Source of the DNA: a virus
Direction: 5' to 3' (one strand)
IMG/VR virus record: IMGVR_UViG_3300002144_000477
Coordinates: 62,001-126,000 of that record
Length of the DNA: 64,000 bases
The notes under the pieces were generated by a model. It ran no database searches and was not told the origin of the DNA. It worked only from the letters and a program-made list of their open reading frames with translations. Positions 56,264-63,637 of the stretch are shown here, piece by piece. Position 1 is the stretch's first letter, and the number at the start of each line of letters is the position of its first letter. The position numbers were made by a program, and so were the translations under genes.

Positions 56264-56741
56264 ATTTTACAAATGTTGCCTTGGAGTCTGGACTAGCACT
56301 GCATGTAACTGGATGCATTCCTAGTAGTAGTTCTTTTATATCAATTCTAACATCTATTTTATACGAACCCTTGACATGTGTCAAGTAACATCTGTCCAAT
56401 ACATCTTTAGCGGCAAGAACAATTTTAGGCCCACCGATAACAAATATCTGCTTAGTAGGATTAGCCTGTTCTAAAGTTAACAGTTCATCACCTAGGTTAT
56501 CGCCGTAAAGTGGTCTAGCATATACTCCTAACGTAGAAACTCTGTTAGTAACTACGTAACAAGTGCGCCCGCTCAATGGCTTAGGAAACTTATTGTCGTC
56601 CCATGTATTTCTACCCATAACAACAATGTTGTTCATGGTTAGTTTTTTAAAAAATTGTAGATCTTCGGGAAGGTGCCAAGGGAGGGAACCTTGGTATCCC
56701 ATCCCTCCCCGGCTGTCTACTGCTAATAATGCAGAAATCAT
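56226..56741 (-). CDS. folA: Dihydrofolate reductase
   Basis: A 171-residue DHFR (T4 Frd 193). Motifs: LLAVDSRGGMGYQGSLPWHLPE is the N-terminal substrate loop, DLQFFKKLT the acidic active-site helix, VVMGRNTWDD the NADPH strand, and FVIGGPKI the second cofactor site. It regenerates tetrahydrofolate used by the thymidylate synthase encoded just downstream. The ATG overlaps the previous stop as ATGA. Confidence 0.92.
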   Translation of the reverse strand: MISALLAVDSRGGMGYQGSLPWHLPEDLQFFKKLTMNNIVVMGRNTWDDNKFPKPLSGRTCYVVTNRVSTLGVYARPLYGDNLGDELLTLEQANPTKQIFVIGGPKIVLAAKDVLDRCYLTHVKGSYKIDVRIDIKELLLGMHPVTCSASPDSKATFVKYENLFKRIKRST

Positions 56742-57097
56742 TTTAAATTTCTAAGTATTTCGTCGGTAAGTGGTTGAACTGTATCAGCTACATAATCGAG
56801 GTTAATGTAAAAATCTACATCATCGATTATGTGATCAAGCGCTTCAAGTCTACTATTAATCATTAGCTCAACATCGTCTGGGTGAAGTCCTTGATCTACT
56901 AACAATTCAATCACGTCAATACGTACAATGGTGCCATCCTTAAGATTAACATCTAACCCTTCCAGGCAATGTACCGGCACTTGCGACTTATCGACGTCTC
57001 CTAAAATCTTCTCCCAGACTTCCTTCTTTGTTATCTTAAGCCGTTTGCCCCGCCTTGGTCCGGCCGGTTTTTTCGGTTCTTGTTTTTTTGCTGGCAT
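56738..57097 (-). CDS. Hypothetical basic-N-terminal protein
   Basis: A 119-residue protein. The first 30 residues are highly basic (AKKQEPKKPAGPRRGKRLK), possibly nucleic-acid contacting, followed by an acidic helical region (DVIELLVDQGLHPDDVELMI). No known domain. ATG 57097 has AAAGG eight bases upstream; a frame from 57118 adds seven residues without such a site. It overlaps the preceding gene by 62 nt. Confidence 0.6.
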   Translation of the reverse strand: MPAKKQEPKKPAGPRRGKRLKITKKEVWEKILGDVDKSQVPVHCLEGLDVNLKDGTIVRIDVIELLVDQGLHPDDVELMINSRLEALDHIIDDVDFYINLDYVADTVQPLTDEILRNLK

Positions 57098-57701
57098 TTG
57101 ATAAACCTTTGGCTTCATCTTTTAGTCGTTTTGCCTCAGCCAGTAGGCCCTTTGCTTGGGCTTCCATGTCAGTGGCTTGTTTAGTTAATCCTTGTGCGAT
57201 ATCTGAATCAGATAACACGCTGTCCTGTGGCGCCACTATAGCCTCAGTAACAACAGGTGGTTCTCCAACATCGCGCCCTCTAGTAAACGGGGTAGCTGAC
57301 ATGCCAGCGTTAGCATCCATATCGGCAGCACGTTTAGCGGCAGCATTACCAGCTGCCATGTCTTTAAGAATTTTATTAACTTCGTCTAGACGTTGCCTAG
57401 TTTTGCTATTAGGAGTTAGCAACACTTGATTGTTAGGCACTTTCTTAATTCGATGTTCGCTATGCAAGACATCTAAGATTCGACGACCATCGCTCATTGT
57501 AGTACGGTGCAATACATCGGCTAAGTCGATTGTATTTTGTGCCAGCACACCTTCAACAGTTCGCATTAACTCGTCATGCACCAATTGCGGGAGCTCGTCG
57601 CTGTATGTGATCAATGCCATCCAGTCCTCGTCTGGCACTTCTCGGAATAGTACAATACATCTACGTTGGTTATGTATTGCAACATGTTTTGTGAAACTCA
57701 T
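57036..57701 (-). CDS. Conserved T4-like phage protein of unknown function
   Basis: A 221-residue protein. Residues 1-110 are the conserved part, with SFTKHVAIHNQRRCIVLFRE, DEDWMALITYSDELPQ and HRTTMSDGRRILDVLH, a pattern I recall from uncharacterised proteins of aquatic T4-like phages. The C-terminal 90 residues are Ala/Lys/Glu-rich and likely coiled-coil (MEAQAKGLLAEAKRLKDEAK). An AAAGGAG precedes the ATG. Function unknown. Confidence 0.7.
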   Translation of the reverse strand: MSFTKHVAIHNQRRCIVLFREVPDEDWMALITYSDELPQLVHDELMRTVEGVLAQNTIDLADVLHRTTMSDGRRILDVLHSEHRIKKVPNNQVLLTPNSKTRQRLDEVNKILKDMAAGNAAAKRAADMDANAGMSATPFTRGRDVGEPPVVTEAIVAPQDSVLSDSDIAQGLTKQATDMEAQAKGLLAEAKRLKDEAKGLSNASKKTRTEKTGRTKAGQTA

Positions 57702-57712
57702 TTTGCTCTCCT

Positions 57713-57973
57713 TTATGCTTCTAGCGAAGCAGTTTCTTCTGGTGTTTCGGCATTTGCTGTTTCGGCATTTGCTGTTTCGCGAGTGATAGCACCGCTTGCT
57801 TCCAGGAATGCTAATAGTCGATCGTGCAAGCCGCCAATGTTAACCATCTCGTCTGCACGGAACGCACCACGCTTTGCACATACTTGCACAGTTTGCAACA
57901 TTAGCAACAAATCGGTAATACCCAATCCGACGGGTGCGGCTGCCGCTTCAGTTGTTTGTTCTACTTCACTCAT
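57713..57973 (-). CDS. Small conserved phage protein
   Basis: An 86-residue protein. The central block GITDLLLMLQTVQVCAKRGA followed by NIGGLHDRLLAFLEASGA resembles short helical proteins conserved in T4-like phages. The C-terminus has a tandem NAETA repeat encoded by a duplicated 15-base unit. AAGGAG lies just upstream of the ATG. It heads the minus-strand operon through thyA to the DegT gene. Function unknown. Confidence 0.65.
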   Translation of the reverse strand: MSEVEQTTEAAAAPVGLGITDLLLMLQTVQVCAKRGAFRADEMVNIGGLHDRLLAFLEASGAITRETANAETANAETPEETASLEA

Positions 57974-58003
57974 TAATAAAAACTCCTTATTGGTGTTGTA
58001 ATA

Positions 58004-58024
58004 TATAGTTATATTTAAACTATA
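58004..58024. other. Short AT-rich inverted repeat between two operons
   Basis: TATAGTT (58004-58010) pairs with AACTATA (58018-58024). On the minus strand it includes TTTAAATA (58019-58012), 38 nt before the ATG at 57973, which might be a degenerate late octamer. Both readings are weak. Confidence 0.3.
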
Positions 58025-58053
58025 ATACTCTGATTAAAAAATTATTTTTTGGA

Positions 58054-58353
58054 CTAAAACCATTCGTTAGATGGTTGATTTATTTGATTTAGCATAAGCG
58101 AGAAGTAAGTAGCTTCGCTATGCTCTTCAAATGCAACAGTAGAAAGTATGTCAAGTTTACGCTCAACACCGGATCGTACTTGAGTATCTCCAATCCAATA
58201 ACGACCTTCTAAATTCTCATATACCCAATTACTGATGTCGAGTTCGGACGCATTTTTACTAAATGAAACAGGCATAAAGTGAGGAGGGCAATGCGTAACT
58301 ACCCTCCTTGTACCCGATATGTTAAACCAATTTGGCTCAAGCAGTTTAAGCAT
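58054..58353 (-). CDS. Hypothetical protein, 99 residues
   Basis: Not recognised. Landmarks: LLEPNWFNISGTRRVVTHCP at the start and DISNWVYENLEGRYWIGD in the centre, a compact alpha/beta look. Its ATG overlaps the preceding gene by 8 nt. It is the last gene of the operon led by the exported hydrolase, with an AT-rich inverted repeat downstream. Confidence 0.6.
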   Translation of the reverse strand: MLKLLEPNWFNISGTRRVVTHCPPHFMPVSFSKNASELDISNWVYENLEGRYWIGDTQVRSGVERKLDILSTVAFEEHSEATYFSLMLNQINQPSNEWF

Positions 58354-58651
58354 TTACCGAATCTTGTTTGTTTGTTACCAGCACAATTTTAATTGGATCC
58401 TTGTCAACTTGCACAGGCATAATCTTAGTCTTTAGCACTTGCTCGGCACTGTCTTTAAAACTGTTAATTAGGTTCAACTGATTCATAGCAACTGCAATTT
58501 CAATACTGCGAGCCAAATCTTCTAGTACATGCTCGAGTGCTTTAATACGATCCACTGCTTCTTCTAGCGTTGCAGGCAAGTTAAGCCACGCATTATTATC
58601 TGAATCAATCTCTACATTCTCACTAGTAGCATTAACTACGATATCAGTCAT
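58346..58651 (-). CDS. Hypothetical protein, 101 residues
   Basis: Not recognised. It has an acidic N-terminus and a long predicted helix (LEEAVDRIKALEHVLEDLAR, then AMNQLNLINSFKDSAE), suggesting coiled-coil oligomerisation. It starts in an ATGA overlap with the hydrolase gene stop. Confidence 0.6.
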   Translation of the reverse strand: MTDIVVNATSENVEIDSDNNAWLNLPATLEEAVDRIKALEHVLEDLARSIEIAVAMNQLNLINSFKDSAEQVLKTKIMPVQVDKDPIKIVLVTNKQDSVNA

Positions 58652-59520
58652 TTAGTAACTCCTTGTTCTATAATTTTACGCATAAACTTTAGTGCGTCGT
58701 TGTAACTAGTTGCAGTAATTTCTTCGTCATAAATGTATGTTTCGCGCCCGTAGTATGTAGACTTCGAAAACCCGTTCAACCCACGACAGTCCCAGCAGTG
58801 TGATGCACCTTCGTAATCAATAAACTCGCTCAATGGCTGTTTAGATTTAATTTTGTTGTACAGCCGTGATACGCATCCAGTTCCGCGCTCAACATCGTTA
58901 GTGCCGCTCATCCAAATAATAGGGCGAGCAATGTCCGTTGACAACCAGGTATTATCAGTATATGAACACCCACCATAAAATGCAACTGCGGCAACTGGAA
59001 TGACATAGCCTTTTTCTTTAGCTTCTTCAATGATAAAATCTTGCAAGCCCATTGCAGATACCATTGCGCCAAGGCTTGTACCCGAAGTGAAAATCATATT
59101 GGGATTAACACCTGGGACTTTGGCCAACTCAGTTGCGGCTACATACATATCCTTAACAAGGCGTTCTTCGCCTAGTGGCTTGTCCTTGCCGCAATTTCTG
59201 CGAGGGCGACCTTGACCTGAAAAATCGGAAATAGCAACAGTATATCCTTCTTTTAGCATAGCCTTCACTAATCGCATAACATCAGTATCATTACGCTGAT
59301 GGATGCCTGCGCACGATGGCAAAAAGACTACCCCGGCACCATTCTGTTTTTCGGGCAAGTAAATCGGTGCACCATATGGCTCGCCGATTTCGGTAGTAGG
59401 TTGTTTAAACTTTAGATCTTCGTAGCCGTTGTCTTTAATGTAAGAGCGGCTCCATGCCATAGCAGAGCTAGCTACTAGAGACAAACTTACAATAACGGTT
59501 GCAGTTCTTAAAAATTTCAT
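58648..59520 (-). CDS. Exported alpha/beta hydrolase (dienelactone hydrolase-like)
   Basis: A 290-residue protein. Residues 1-22 form a Sec signal peptide (basic KFLR, hydrophobic TATVIVSLSLVASS, AMA cleavage site). The mature part has the alpha/beta-hydrolase triad pattern: GTSLGA with Ser149, SGTND with Asp209, and GASHC with His241. Cysteines at 70, 110, 185, 216, 242 and 245 would suit periplasmic disulfides. ATG 59520 has AGGAG six bases upstream; the open frame to 59580 crosses the promoter. It has a strong sigma70-like promoter, so early expression is likely. Substrate unknown; esterase or envelope-modifying activity is possible. Confidence 0.75.
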   Translation of the reverse strand: MKFLRTATVIVSLSLVASSAMAWSRSYIKDNGYEDLKFKQPTTEIGEPYGAPIYLPEKQNGAGVVFLPSCAGIHQRNDTDVMRLVKAMLKEGYTVAISDFSGQGRPRRNCGKDKPLGEERLVKDMYVAATELAKVPGVNPNMIFTSGTSLGAMVSAMGLQDFIIEEAKEKGYVIPVAAVAFYGGCSYTDNTWLSTDIARPIIWMSGTNDVERGTGCVSRLYNKIKSKQPLSEFIDYEGASHCWDCRGLNGFSKSTYYGRETYIYDEEITATSYNDALKFMRKIIEQGVTK

Positions 59521-59540
59521 GATAACTCCTGTGTGTATGT

Positions 59541-59579
59541 GTTGCTGTCTATGTATACTATTATACAGATCACCAACCA
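59541..59579 (-). repeat. Promoter-leader repeat, copy 1
   Basis: A 39-base stretch identical to 63115-63153. It includes the TATAAT box and the start of the leader and stops just before the -35. Copy 2 drives the small gene at 62897. Confidence 0.9.
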
Positions 59580-59588
59580 AAAGGTCAA
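59560..59588 (-). promoter_or_regulatory. Sigma70-like promoter of the exported hydrolase operon
   Basis: Minus strand: TTGACC (59588-59583), a 17-base spacer and TATAAT (59565-59560). The AGGAG and ATG follow about 40 bases later. Confidence 0.85.
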
Positions 59589-59598
59589 CCGAAATATA

Positions 59599-59642
59599 AC
59601 ACTTTTTCCAGAATTCTACAAAAAGATCACCGGAAAAAGTGT
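59599..59642. terminator. Inverted repeat after the VWA gene, possible terminator
   Basis: ACACTTTTTCC (59599-59609) pairs with GGAAAAAGTGT (59632-59642), an 11-bp stem around a 22-base loop containing AGAATTCT. It lies 16 nt past the minus-strand VWA stop and just before the hydrolase promoter. On the minus strand it is followed by TATATTT rather than a pure T-run, so termination is probable but not certain. Confidence 0.5.
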
Positions 59643-59658
59643 GGTTTTATTGCAACAA

Positions 59659-60921
59659 TTAGCGTTTAGCTACTTCTTCTTCGTAATGTGCCCAAATACC
59701 AAACGGTGGCTCAGCAGTTGGATTACCTTTAATAACAAACACTGTATCGCAGTAATTTGCGTCACCCCAGCTATTCCATGGATAACCATCTGTGAACATG
59801 ATAAACTTCTTGGGTTCAATCCCATGCTCTTTCATGTATGTCCAGTTAGCGTCGAAGTCGGTGCCACCGCCGCCCTCAGGGTGATATTCAGTGATGTCTT
59901 GCATATTGTCCGAAGTAAACTCTTGTTCGTTGTATACCTCGGTATCAAAGCTCCATACACGAATTTTATATTCGTCGTATTGTTGCATAATGCCCTGGAT
60001 CTCGCCAAGGAAGTCTTTGATATCCTGTTCGCCAATTGACCCAGATGTGTCAACTGCAACGCAAACATCAATTTGAGTTCCCGGAATACTGCCCGGCATA
60101 ATAGCATCGGTGTGCCATCCTTTACGACTTGGACGAGTCCAAGTAAAATCGTTTTTAACAGTACTTTGAATTTGTTGGTCAATCAAATCACGCCAGTTAA
60201 TAACCGGGCGAGTCAGATCTTTAATAAGACGTCGGACTCCAGCTGGCAACTGCCCAGCTTCGGCACTCTTTGCGGCATTTAGCATAGCCTCTTTAATTTC
60301 GTCCCTCACTGCACGCCGCTCTTCTTCGGACATGGTAGGGCGTTTGCCTTTTCCGTCTTTGCTATCACCATCACCATCACCGTCACCATCACCATCAAGG
60401 TGTTCGTCTAACAGTTGGTCAAGAAGCTCTGCAATTTCTTGCTGGTCGGCATTCTCTAATAAGTCGTCGTATACTTCTTCAGCGGACCAGCCGCGGTATT
60501 TTGGACTATACAGGATAGGTACTGAAACAATTCGATCGCCGATATTTTGATCTAGCAAGTCAGAGTTAACGCAGTAGTCTGCCGCAATGTTAAAAATCTT
60601 CGGGTCACGTTCAGCACGGCGCCCAACATGATCGTATACACAATGCAATACTTCGTGCCCAAACAAAAACTCAAGTTGTCGCAACGGCAACGATGTTACA
60701 AATTTACTATTGTAATAGAATTTGCGTCCGTCTGTAGCGGCAGTTGGGCACCAATCGTCTGCATTAACTAATTGCAATCGTGTAGCCAAATTGCCAAAAA
60801 ACGGCGCACGTAGTAGCAAGCCGACTCGAGCAGTAACAAGAGCTTCGACAGCCTTAGCGTCAACTACAGGATCTGTATTTGATGTATTTTTTGATTTCTC
60901 AGCAAGAGTAGTATCAGTCAC
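59659..60921 (-). CDS. VWA-domain protein with HExxH metallopeptidase-like N-terminus (DUF2201-like)
   Basis: A 420-residue protein. FLFGHEVLHCVYDH near 86-99 has an HEVLH zinc-metallopeptidase-like motif. A central acidic linker contains a run of alternating Asp and Gly. The C-terminal VWA-like domain has VAVDTSGSIGEQDI with the MIDAS DxSGS motif, and later MFTDGYPWNSWG. This matches the DUF2201/VWA-like family usually partnered with MoxR-type ATPases. The GTG start is supported by AGGAG six bases upstream and its own promoter. The MoxR gene lies immediately upstream on the same strand. A chaperone or protein-remodelling pair is expected; the target is unknown. Confidence 0.8.
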   Translation of the reverse strand: MTDTTLAEKSKNTSNTDPVVDAKAVEALVTARVGLLLRAPFFGNLATRLQLVNADDWCPTAATDGRKFYYNSKFVTSLPLRQLEFLFGHEVLHCVYDHVGRRAERDPKIFNIAADYCVNSDLLDQNIGDRIVSVPILYSPKYRGWSAEEVYDDLLENADQQEIAELLDQLLDEHLDGDGDGDGDGDSKDGKGKRPTMSEEERRAVRDEIKEAMLNAAKSAEAGQLPAGVRRLIKDLTRPVINWRDLIDQQIQSTVKNDFTWTRPSRKGWHTDAIMPGSIPGTQIDVCVAVDTSGSIGEQDIKDFLGEIQGIMQQYDEYKIRVWSFDTEVYNEQEFTSDNMQDITEYHPEGGGGTDFDANWTYMKEHGIEPKKFIMFTDGYPWNSWGDANYCDTVFVIKGNPTAEPPFGIWAHYEEEVAKR

Positions 60922-60950
60922 GGGCTTCTCCTTTTGTACAGTATTTAACT

Positions 60951-60979
60951 ATTATACAGTTAACATCTCAATTAGTCAA
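60951..60979 (-). promoter_or_regulatory. Sigma70-like promoter of the VWA gene
   Basis: Minus strand: TTGACT (60979-60974), a 17-base spacer and TATAAT (60956-60951), about 30 bases before the GTG start. Confidence 0.85.
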
Positions 60980-61000
60980 CCTAAATTTAGCTAAAGTATG

Positions 61001-61060
61001 CACGGGCAGTCTAATAAAGTTGGGGGACTTACGGAATAAATCCCGCCCCCATCGCCCGTG
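61001..61060 (-). other. GC-rich nested hairpin between the MoxR and VWA genes
   Basis: Outer stem CACGGGC (61001-61007) with GCCCGTG (61054-61060); inner stem GGGGG (61022-61026) with CCCCC (61046-61050); possible tip CGG with CCG. It lies 12 nt past the MoxR stop and has no T-run. It may end, stabilise or regulate the MoxR transcript. It is strikingly GC-rich for this window. Confidence 0.6.
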
Positions 61061-61071
61061 ACAGCGAACTA

Positions 61072-62175
61072 TTATCGAGCGTTAGCGGCAGTAATGTACT
61101 TGCCGAATCGTTGATGAAACTCGTTGAAGTTTTTCAACTTACCTGGAATCAGTGGCAAGTTGTAAGTAGTTAAAGCAACCTTTGCGCCAACGACTACTAG
61201 TTCGGTAGTGAAATTATCCATCATAAAGCGGATAAATCTATCGGCTTGCGTATGCCACTCACCGATATTAGCAGGACCGAGCTTTTTAAATTGCTCTTGA
61301 AGTTCGTAGCACATGCCTGTAACCAAAGAGTACATAGCACTAATTTCTTTAGTTTTAAGTTCAGTGACTTTGCCATTGAGCACGTCTTCGGGGTTAGGCA
61401 TTTCGCCAGACACACGTCGGTGTGCCATAAACTTAACTGCAAGGCCCTCGCCTACAGTACCTGCGATCAAATCGGTTAGTTCGTCGTGACTAATATCGCC
61501 TTCTTGCAAAAACTCGCTAACAAACGCCCATGTACGCGGAGTAGCAAAACTACGACTTGGGCTACGTGGGTCAAAGTCGAACAAATCAGCTTTGGCAAAT
61601 GTCAAGTAACCGACTACATCTTTATGCAAACGATTATTAACAGCCCACGTCTGCCATGACTCGAAGTCGGGGCGGACTTCCAGGTGAACAAATCGATTGG
61701 CTAGAGGAGTAGGCATACGGTAAGTAACACCTTTATCGCTTTCTCGATTACCAGCGGCAACTAGCACCACGTTATCAGGCAACACATACTTGCCAACCCG
61801 ACGATTCAGGATGAGTTGGTATGCGGCAGCCTGTACAGCTGGCGCCGCAGAGTTTAGCTCGTCGAGGAACAAGATAATAACAGGGTACTGACTTGCCATT
61901 TCTTCATCGGGCAAGTCAATCGGTGGAGCCCAGTCCATCTTACCGCTATCGCGATTAAAAAACGGAATGCCTCGAATGTCAGTGGGCTCCATTTGGCCTA
62001 GGCGCAAGTCAATCATATGGCCACCAAGGTCTGTAGCCAAGCCAGCGACGAGGTCGGACTTGCCAATGCCTGGAGGACCCCACAAAAACACAGGGCGCTT
62101 AATGTTGAAACAGCGAAGTACACGCCCCCGGGCTTCGGAAGGGGTTACGGTACGGGTAGTAGTAATATCACTCAT
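61072..62175 (-). CDS. MoxR-type AAA+ ATPase
   Basis: A 367-residue AAA+ protein. Walker A is GPPGIGKS (residues 33-40), Walker B VIILFLDELNSA (about 99-110), and sensor 1 LVAAGNRESDKG near 150. A RFVHLEVRPDFESW segment follows. This is the MoxR/RavA-like branch, whose members act as chaperone-like machines with a VWA partner, here encoded next. AAGGA lies upstream of the ATG, with a near-consensus promoter before it. The C-terminal 120 residues are helical and specific to this type. Confidence 0.85.
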   Translation of the reverse strand: MSDITTTRTVTPSEARGRVLRCFNIKRPVFLWGPPGIGKSDLVAGLATDLGGHMIDLRLGQMEPTDIRGIPFFNRDSGKMDWAPPIDLPDEEMASQYPVIILFLDELNSAAPAVQAAAYQLILNRRVGKYVLPDNVVLVAAGNRESDKGVTYRMPTPLANRFVHLEVRPDFESWQTWAVNNRLHKDVVGYLTFAKADLFDFDPRSPSRSFATPRTWAFVSEFLQEGDISHDELTDLIAGTVGEGLAVKFMAHRRVSGEMPNPEDVLNGKVTELKTKEISAMYSLVTGMCYELQEQFKKLGPANIGEWHTQADRFIRFMMDNFTTELVVVGAKVALTTYNLPLIPGKLKNFNEFHQRFGKYITAANAR

Positions 62176-62207
62176 GTCACGGGTTCCTTAAAAGTTACTA
62201 TGCTGTA

Positions 62208-62236
62208 AGTATATGACACTTTTTGGTTTGTGTCAA
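62208..62236 (-). promoter_or_regulatory. Sigma70-like promoter of the MoxR gene
   Basis: Minus strand: TTGACA (62236-62231), a 17-base spacer and TATACT (62213-62208), about 32 bases before the ATG. Confidence 0.85.
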
Positions 62237-62247
62237 GCGATTTGTTA

Positions 62248-62592
62248 TTAATCTAAGCGTGAGCCAACATAAATGTCGATATCGTTAAACGAGTTTTTCA
62301 TCACTGTGACAAATGCCTTTGCTCCTACTTCTTTGGCGTCAACGCTTTGGGTAAACGTCTTGTCCGGACTCCAAAACTTCAGTGACTTACTGTACGAATC
62401 CTTGCGGAACCCATTTGCAATCAGCGCCTTGCCCAGTTTGCTGTTGGCACGAACACCGTAGATGTCAACCCAGGTAAAGCCACATCCGCCACGTTCGCCG
62501 TGCTGGGCAATATAGTTTTGCGTCTGACGAGTAGCTTCTACCACCGCTTGATTAACTGCGGCTTCTGCGAGAACATTGATGTCTGTAGTCAT
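62248..62592 (-). CDS. Hypothetical protein, 114 residues
   Basis: Not recognised. A helical N-terminus (INVLAEAAVNQAVVEATRQT) leads into a mixed domain with GGCGFTWVDIYGVRANSKLG and KSLKFWSPDKTFTQSVDAKE. AAGGA precedes the ATG, and 12 nt separate it from the upstream small gene, so both probably share the promoter at 62844. Confidence 0.6.
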   Translation of the reverse strand: MTTDINVLAEAAVNQAVVEATRQTQNYIAQHGERGGCGFTWVDIYGVRANSKLGKALIANGFRKDSYSKSLKFWSPDKTFTQSVDAKEVGAKAFVTVMKNSFNDIDIYVGSRLD

Positions 62593-62604
62593 TTTTCAGG
62601 TTCC

Positions 62605-62811
62605 TTAAACAAAATCGTAAAATGTTGCTTCCATACCGGACTTGCCAAAGCAGATGCCAACTGTCTGATTGTTGACACTGAGCATACGGTAAACTTCAGT
62701 AGCAATCGCTGAGTCCTGTGTCTCCAGGAACATGGTGCCGTTGAAGAAAGAAGCATCAACATCAGTAACTGACTCGGTGATTGCCAAACAACGTTCTTCG
62801 AAATTCATCAT
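62605..62811 (-). CDS. Small protein, paralogue of the gene at 62897
   Basis: A 68-residue protein. DASFFNGTMFLETQDS aligns with KACFFNGSLFVECDSD in the neighbour at 62897, and both end in YDFV. ATG 62811 has AGGAG six bases upstream; a TTG at 62817 lies within the leader and is not chosen. Function unknown. Confidence 0.65.
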   Translation of the reverse strand: MMNFEERCLAITESVTDVDASFFNGTMFLETQDSAIATEVYRMLSVNNQTVGICFGKSGMEATFYDFV

Positions 62812-62843
62812 CTTCAACTCCTGTTTTGCTTTGCTATGTATAT

Positions 62844-62872
62844 ATTATAACAAATTTGGTAATTATTGTCTA
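62844..62872 (-). promoter_or_regulatory. Sigma70-like promoter of the small genes at 62605 and 62248
   Basis: Minus strand: TAGACA (62872-62867), a 17-base spacer and TATAAT (62849-62844), with a leader resembling those of other early genes. Confidence 0.75.
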
Positions 62873-62896
62873 CCAAAAACTTAGTTCTTGTTGTTT

Positions 62897-63100
62897 TTAA
62901 GCAACAAAATCGTAAACATATTCACCGCCTGCTTTGCTCTGTTGAACCTTACAGTTAGTGGATTCCTGCAACATTGTCAGCACCTGTTCAGCGGCATCAG
63001 AATCGCATTCAACGAACAGTGAACCGTTAAAGAAACATGCCTTACGCTCTTCCTGGATAACTTCTGCTACTTGATGTAAAACTACTGTTTCGAATCCCAT
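62897..63100 (-). CDS. Small protein, paralogue of the gene at 62605
   Basis: A 67-residue protein with ACFFNGSLFVECDSDAAEQV and a terminal YVYDFVA; see the paralogue at 62605. ATG 63100 has AGGAG five bases upstream, and the open frame to 63166 crosses the promoter. Function unknown. Tandem duplication of gene plus promoter is apparent. Confidence 0.65.
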   Translation of the reverse strand: MGFETVVLHQVAEVIQEERKACFFNGSLFVECDSDAAEQVLTMLQESTNCKVQQSKAGGEYVYDFVA

Positions 63101-63114
63101 ATCAACTCCTGTTT

Positions 63115-63153
63115 GTTGCTGTCTATGTATACTATTATACAGATCACCAACCA
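63115..63153 (-). repeat. Promoter-leader repeat, copy 2
   Basis: Identical over 39 bases to 59541-59579. The window end (63966-63976) has a shorter related piece, GTTGCTGTCTAT. Confidence 0.9.
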
Positions 63154-63162
63154 TAATGTCAA
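63134..63162 (-). promoter_or_regulatory. Consensus sigma70 promoter of the small gene at 62897
   Basis: Minus strand: TTGACA (63162-63157), a 17-base spacer and TATAAT (63139-63134), a full match to both consensus hexamers. Confidence 0.9.
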
Positions 63163-63199
63163 CCAAAATCTACAAAAATATTGTAAAAAATTGTTGTGT

Positions 63200-63619
63200 T
63201 TACACCACAGATTCAGGCAATGCGTCGATTAAATACTGCTCCGAAATGCCATGGGTATCGTATCCTTGCAATACCATATCGTAGTAACCGTTTGATGGGT
63301 CAGTTAATTGCGCACCTTCGGTCATGTAATACATAAGTGCTTCGATAGTATCTCCATTCTCGGTAGTTACTGTAACAAATTTGCGTAGATAATAATCAGG
63401 AAACCCCTCGAATGCATCTAATGATTGCAAGCATTCATTACTAATTTGCCATAATACTCCGGGCGCTATATGTCCATTATATTGAATCATATCAGCATGA
63501 TATTTAAATACCATTTTGTAATCTTTAATATATCCAACACCAATGGCACGAGCATTGGGGCACCTTTGAGACATTGAATCAAGATTGGTATTCATTCCGT
63601 AGGCAAAATAGTATGTCAT
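63200..63619 (-). CDS. Gamma-glutamylcyclotransferase-like (AIG2/GGCT) protein
   Basis: A 139-residue protein. YFAYGMNTNLDSM at the start is the YGxN substrate loop, and LDAFEGFPDYYLRK near 67-80 contains the catalytic Glu71 equivalent. GGCT-fold enzymes cyclise gamma-glutamyl peptides, releasing 5-oxoproline. In phages the substrate is unknown. AAGGA precedes the ATG. Confidence 0.8.
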   Translation of the reverse strand: MTYYFAYGMNTNLDSMSQRCPNARAIGVGYIKDYKMVFKYHADMIQYNGHIAPGVLWQISNECLQSLDAFEGFPDYYLRKFVTVTTENGDTIEALMYYMTEGAQLTDPSNGYYDMVLQGYDTHGISEQYLIDALPESVV

Positions 63620-63637
63620 TAATTGGTTTCCTTGCGG

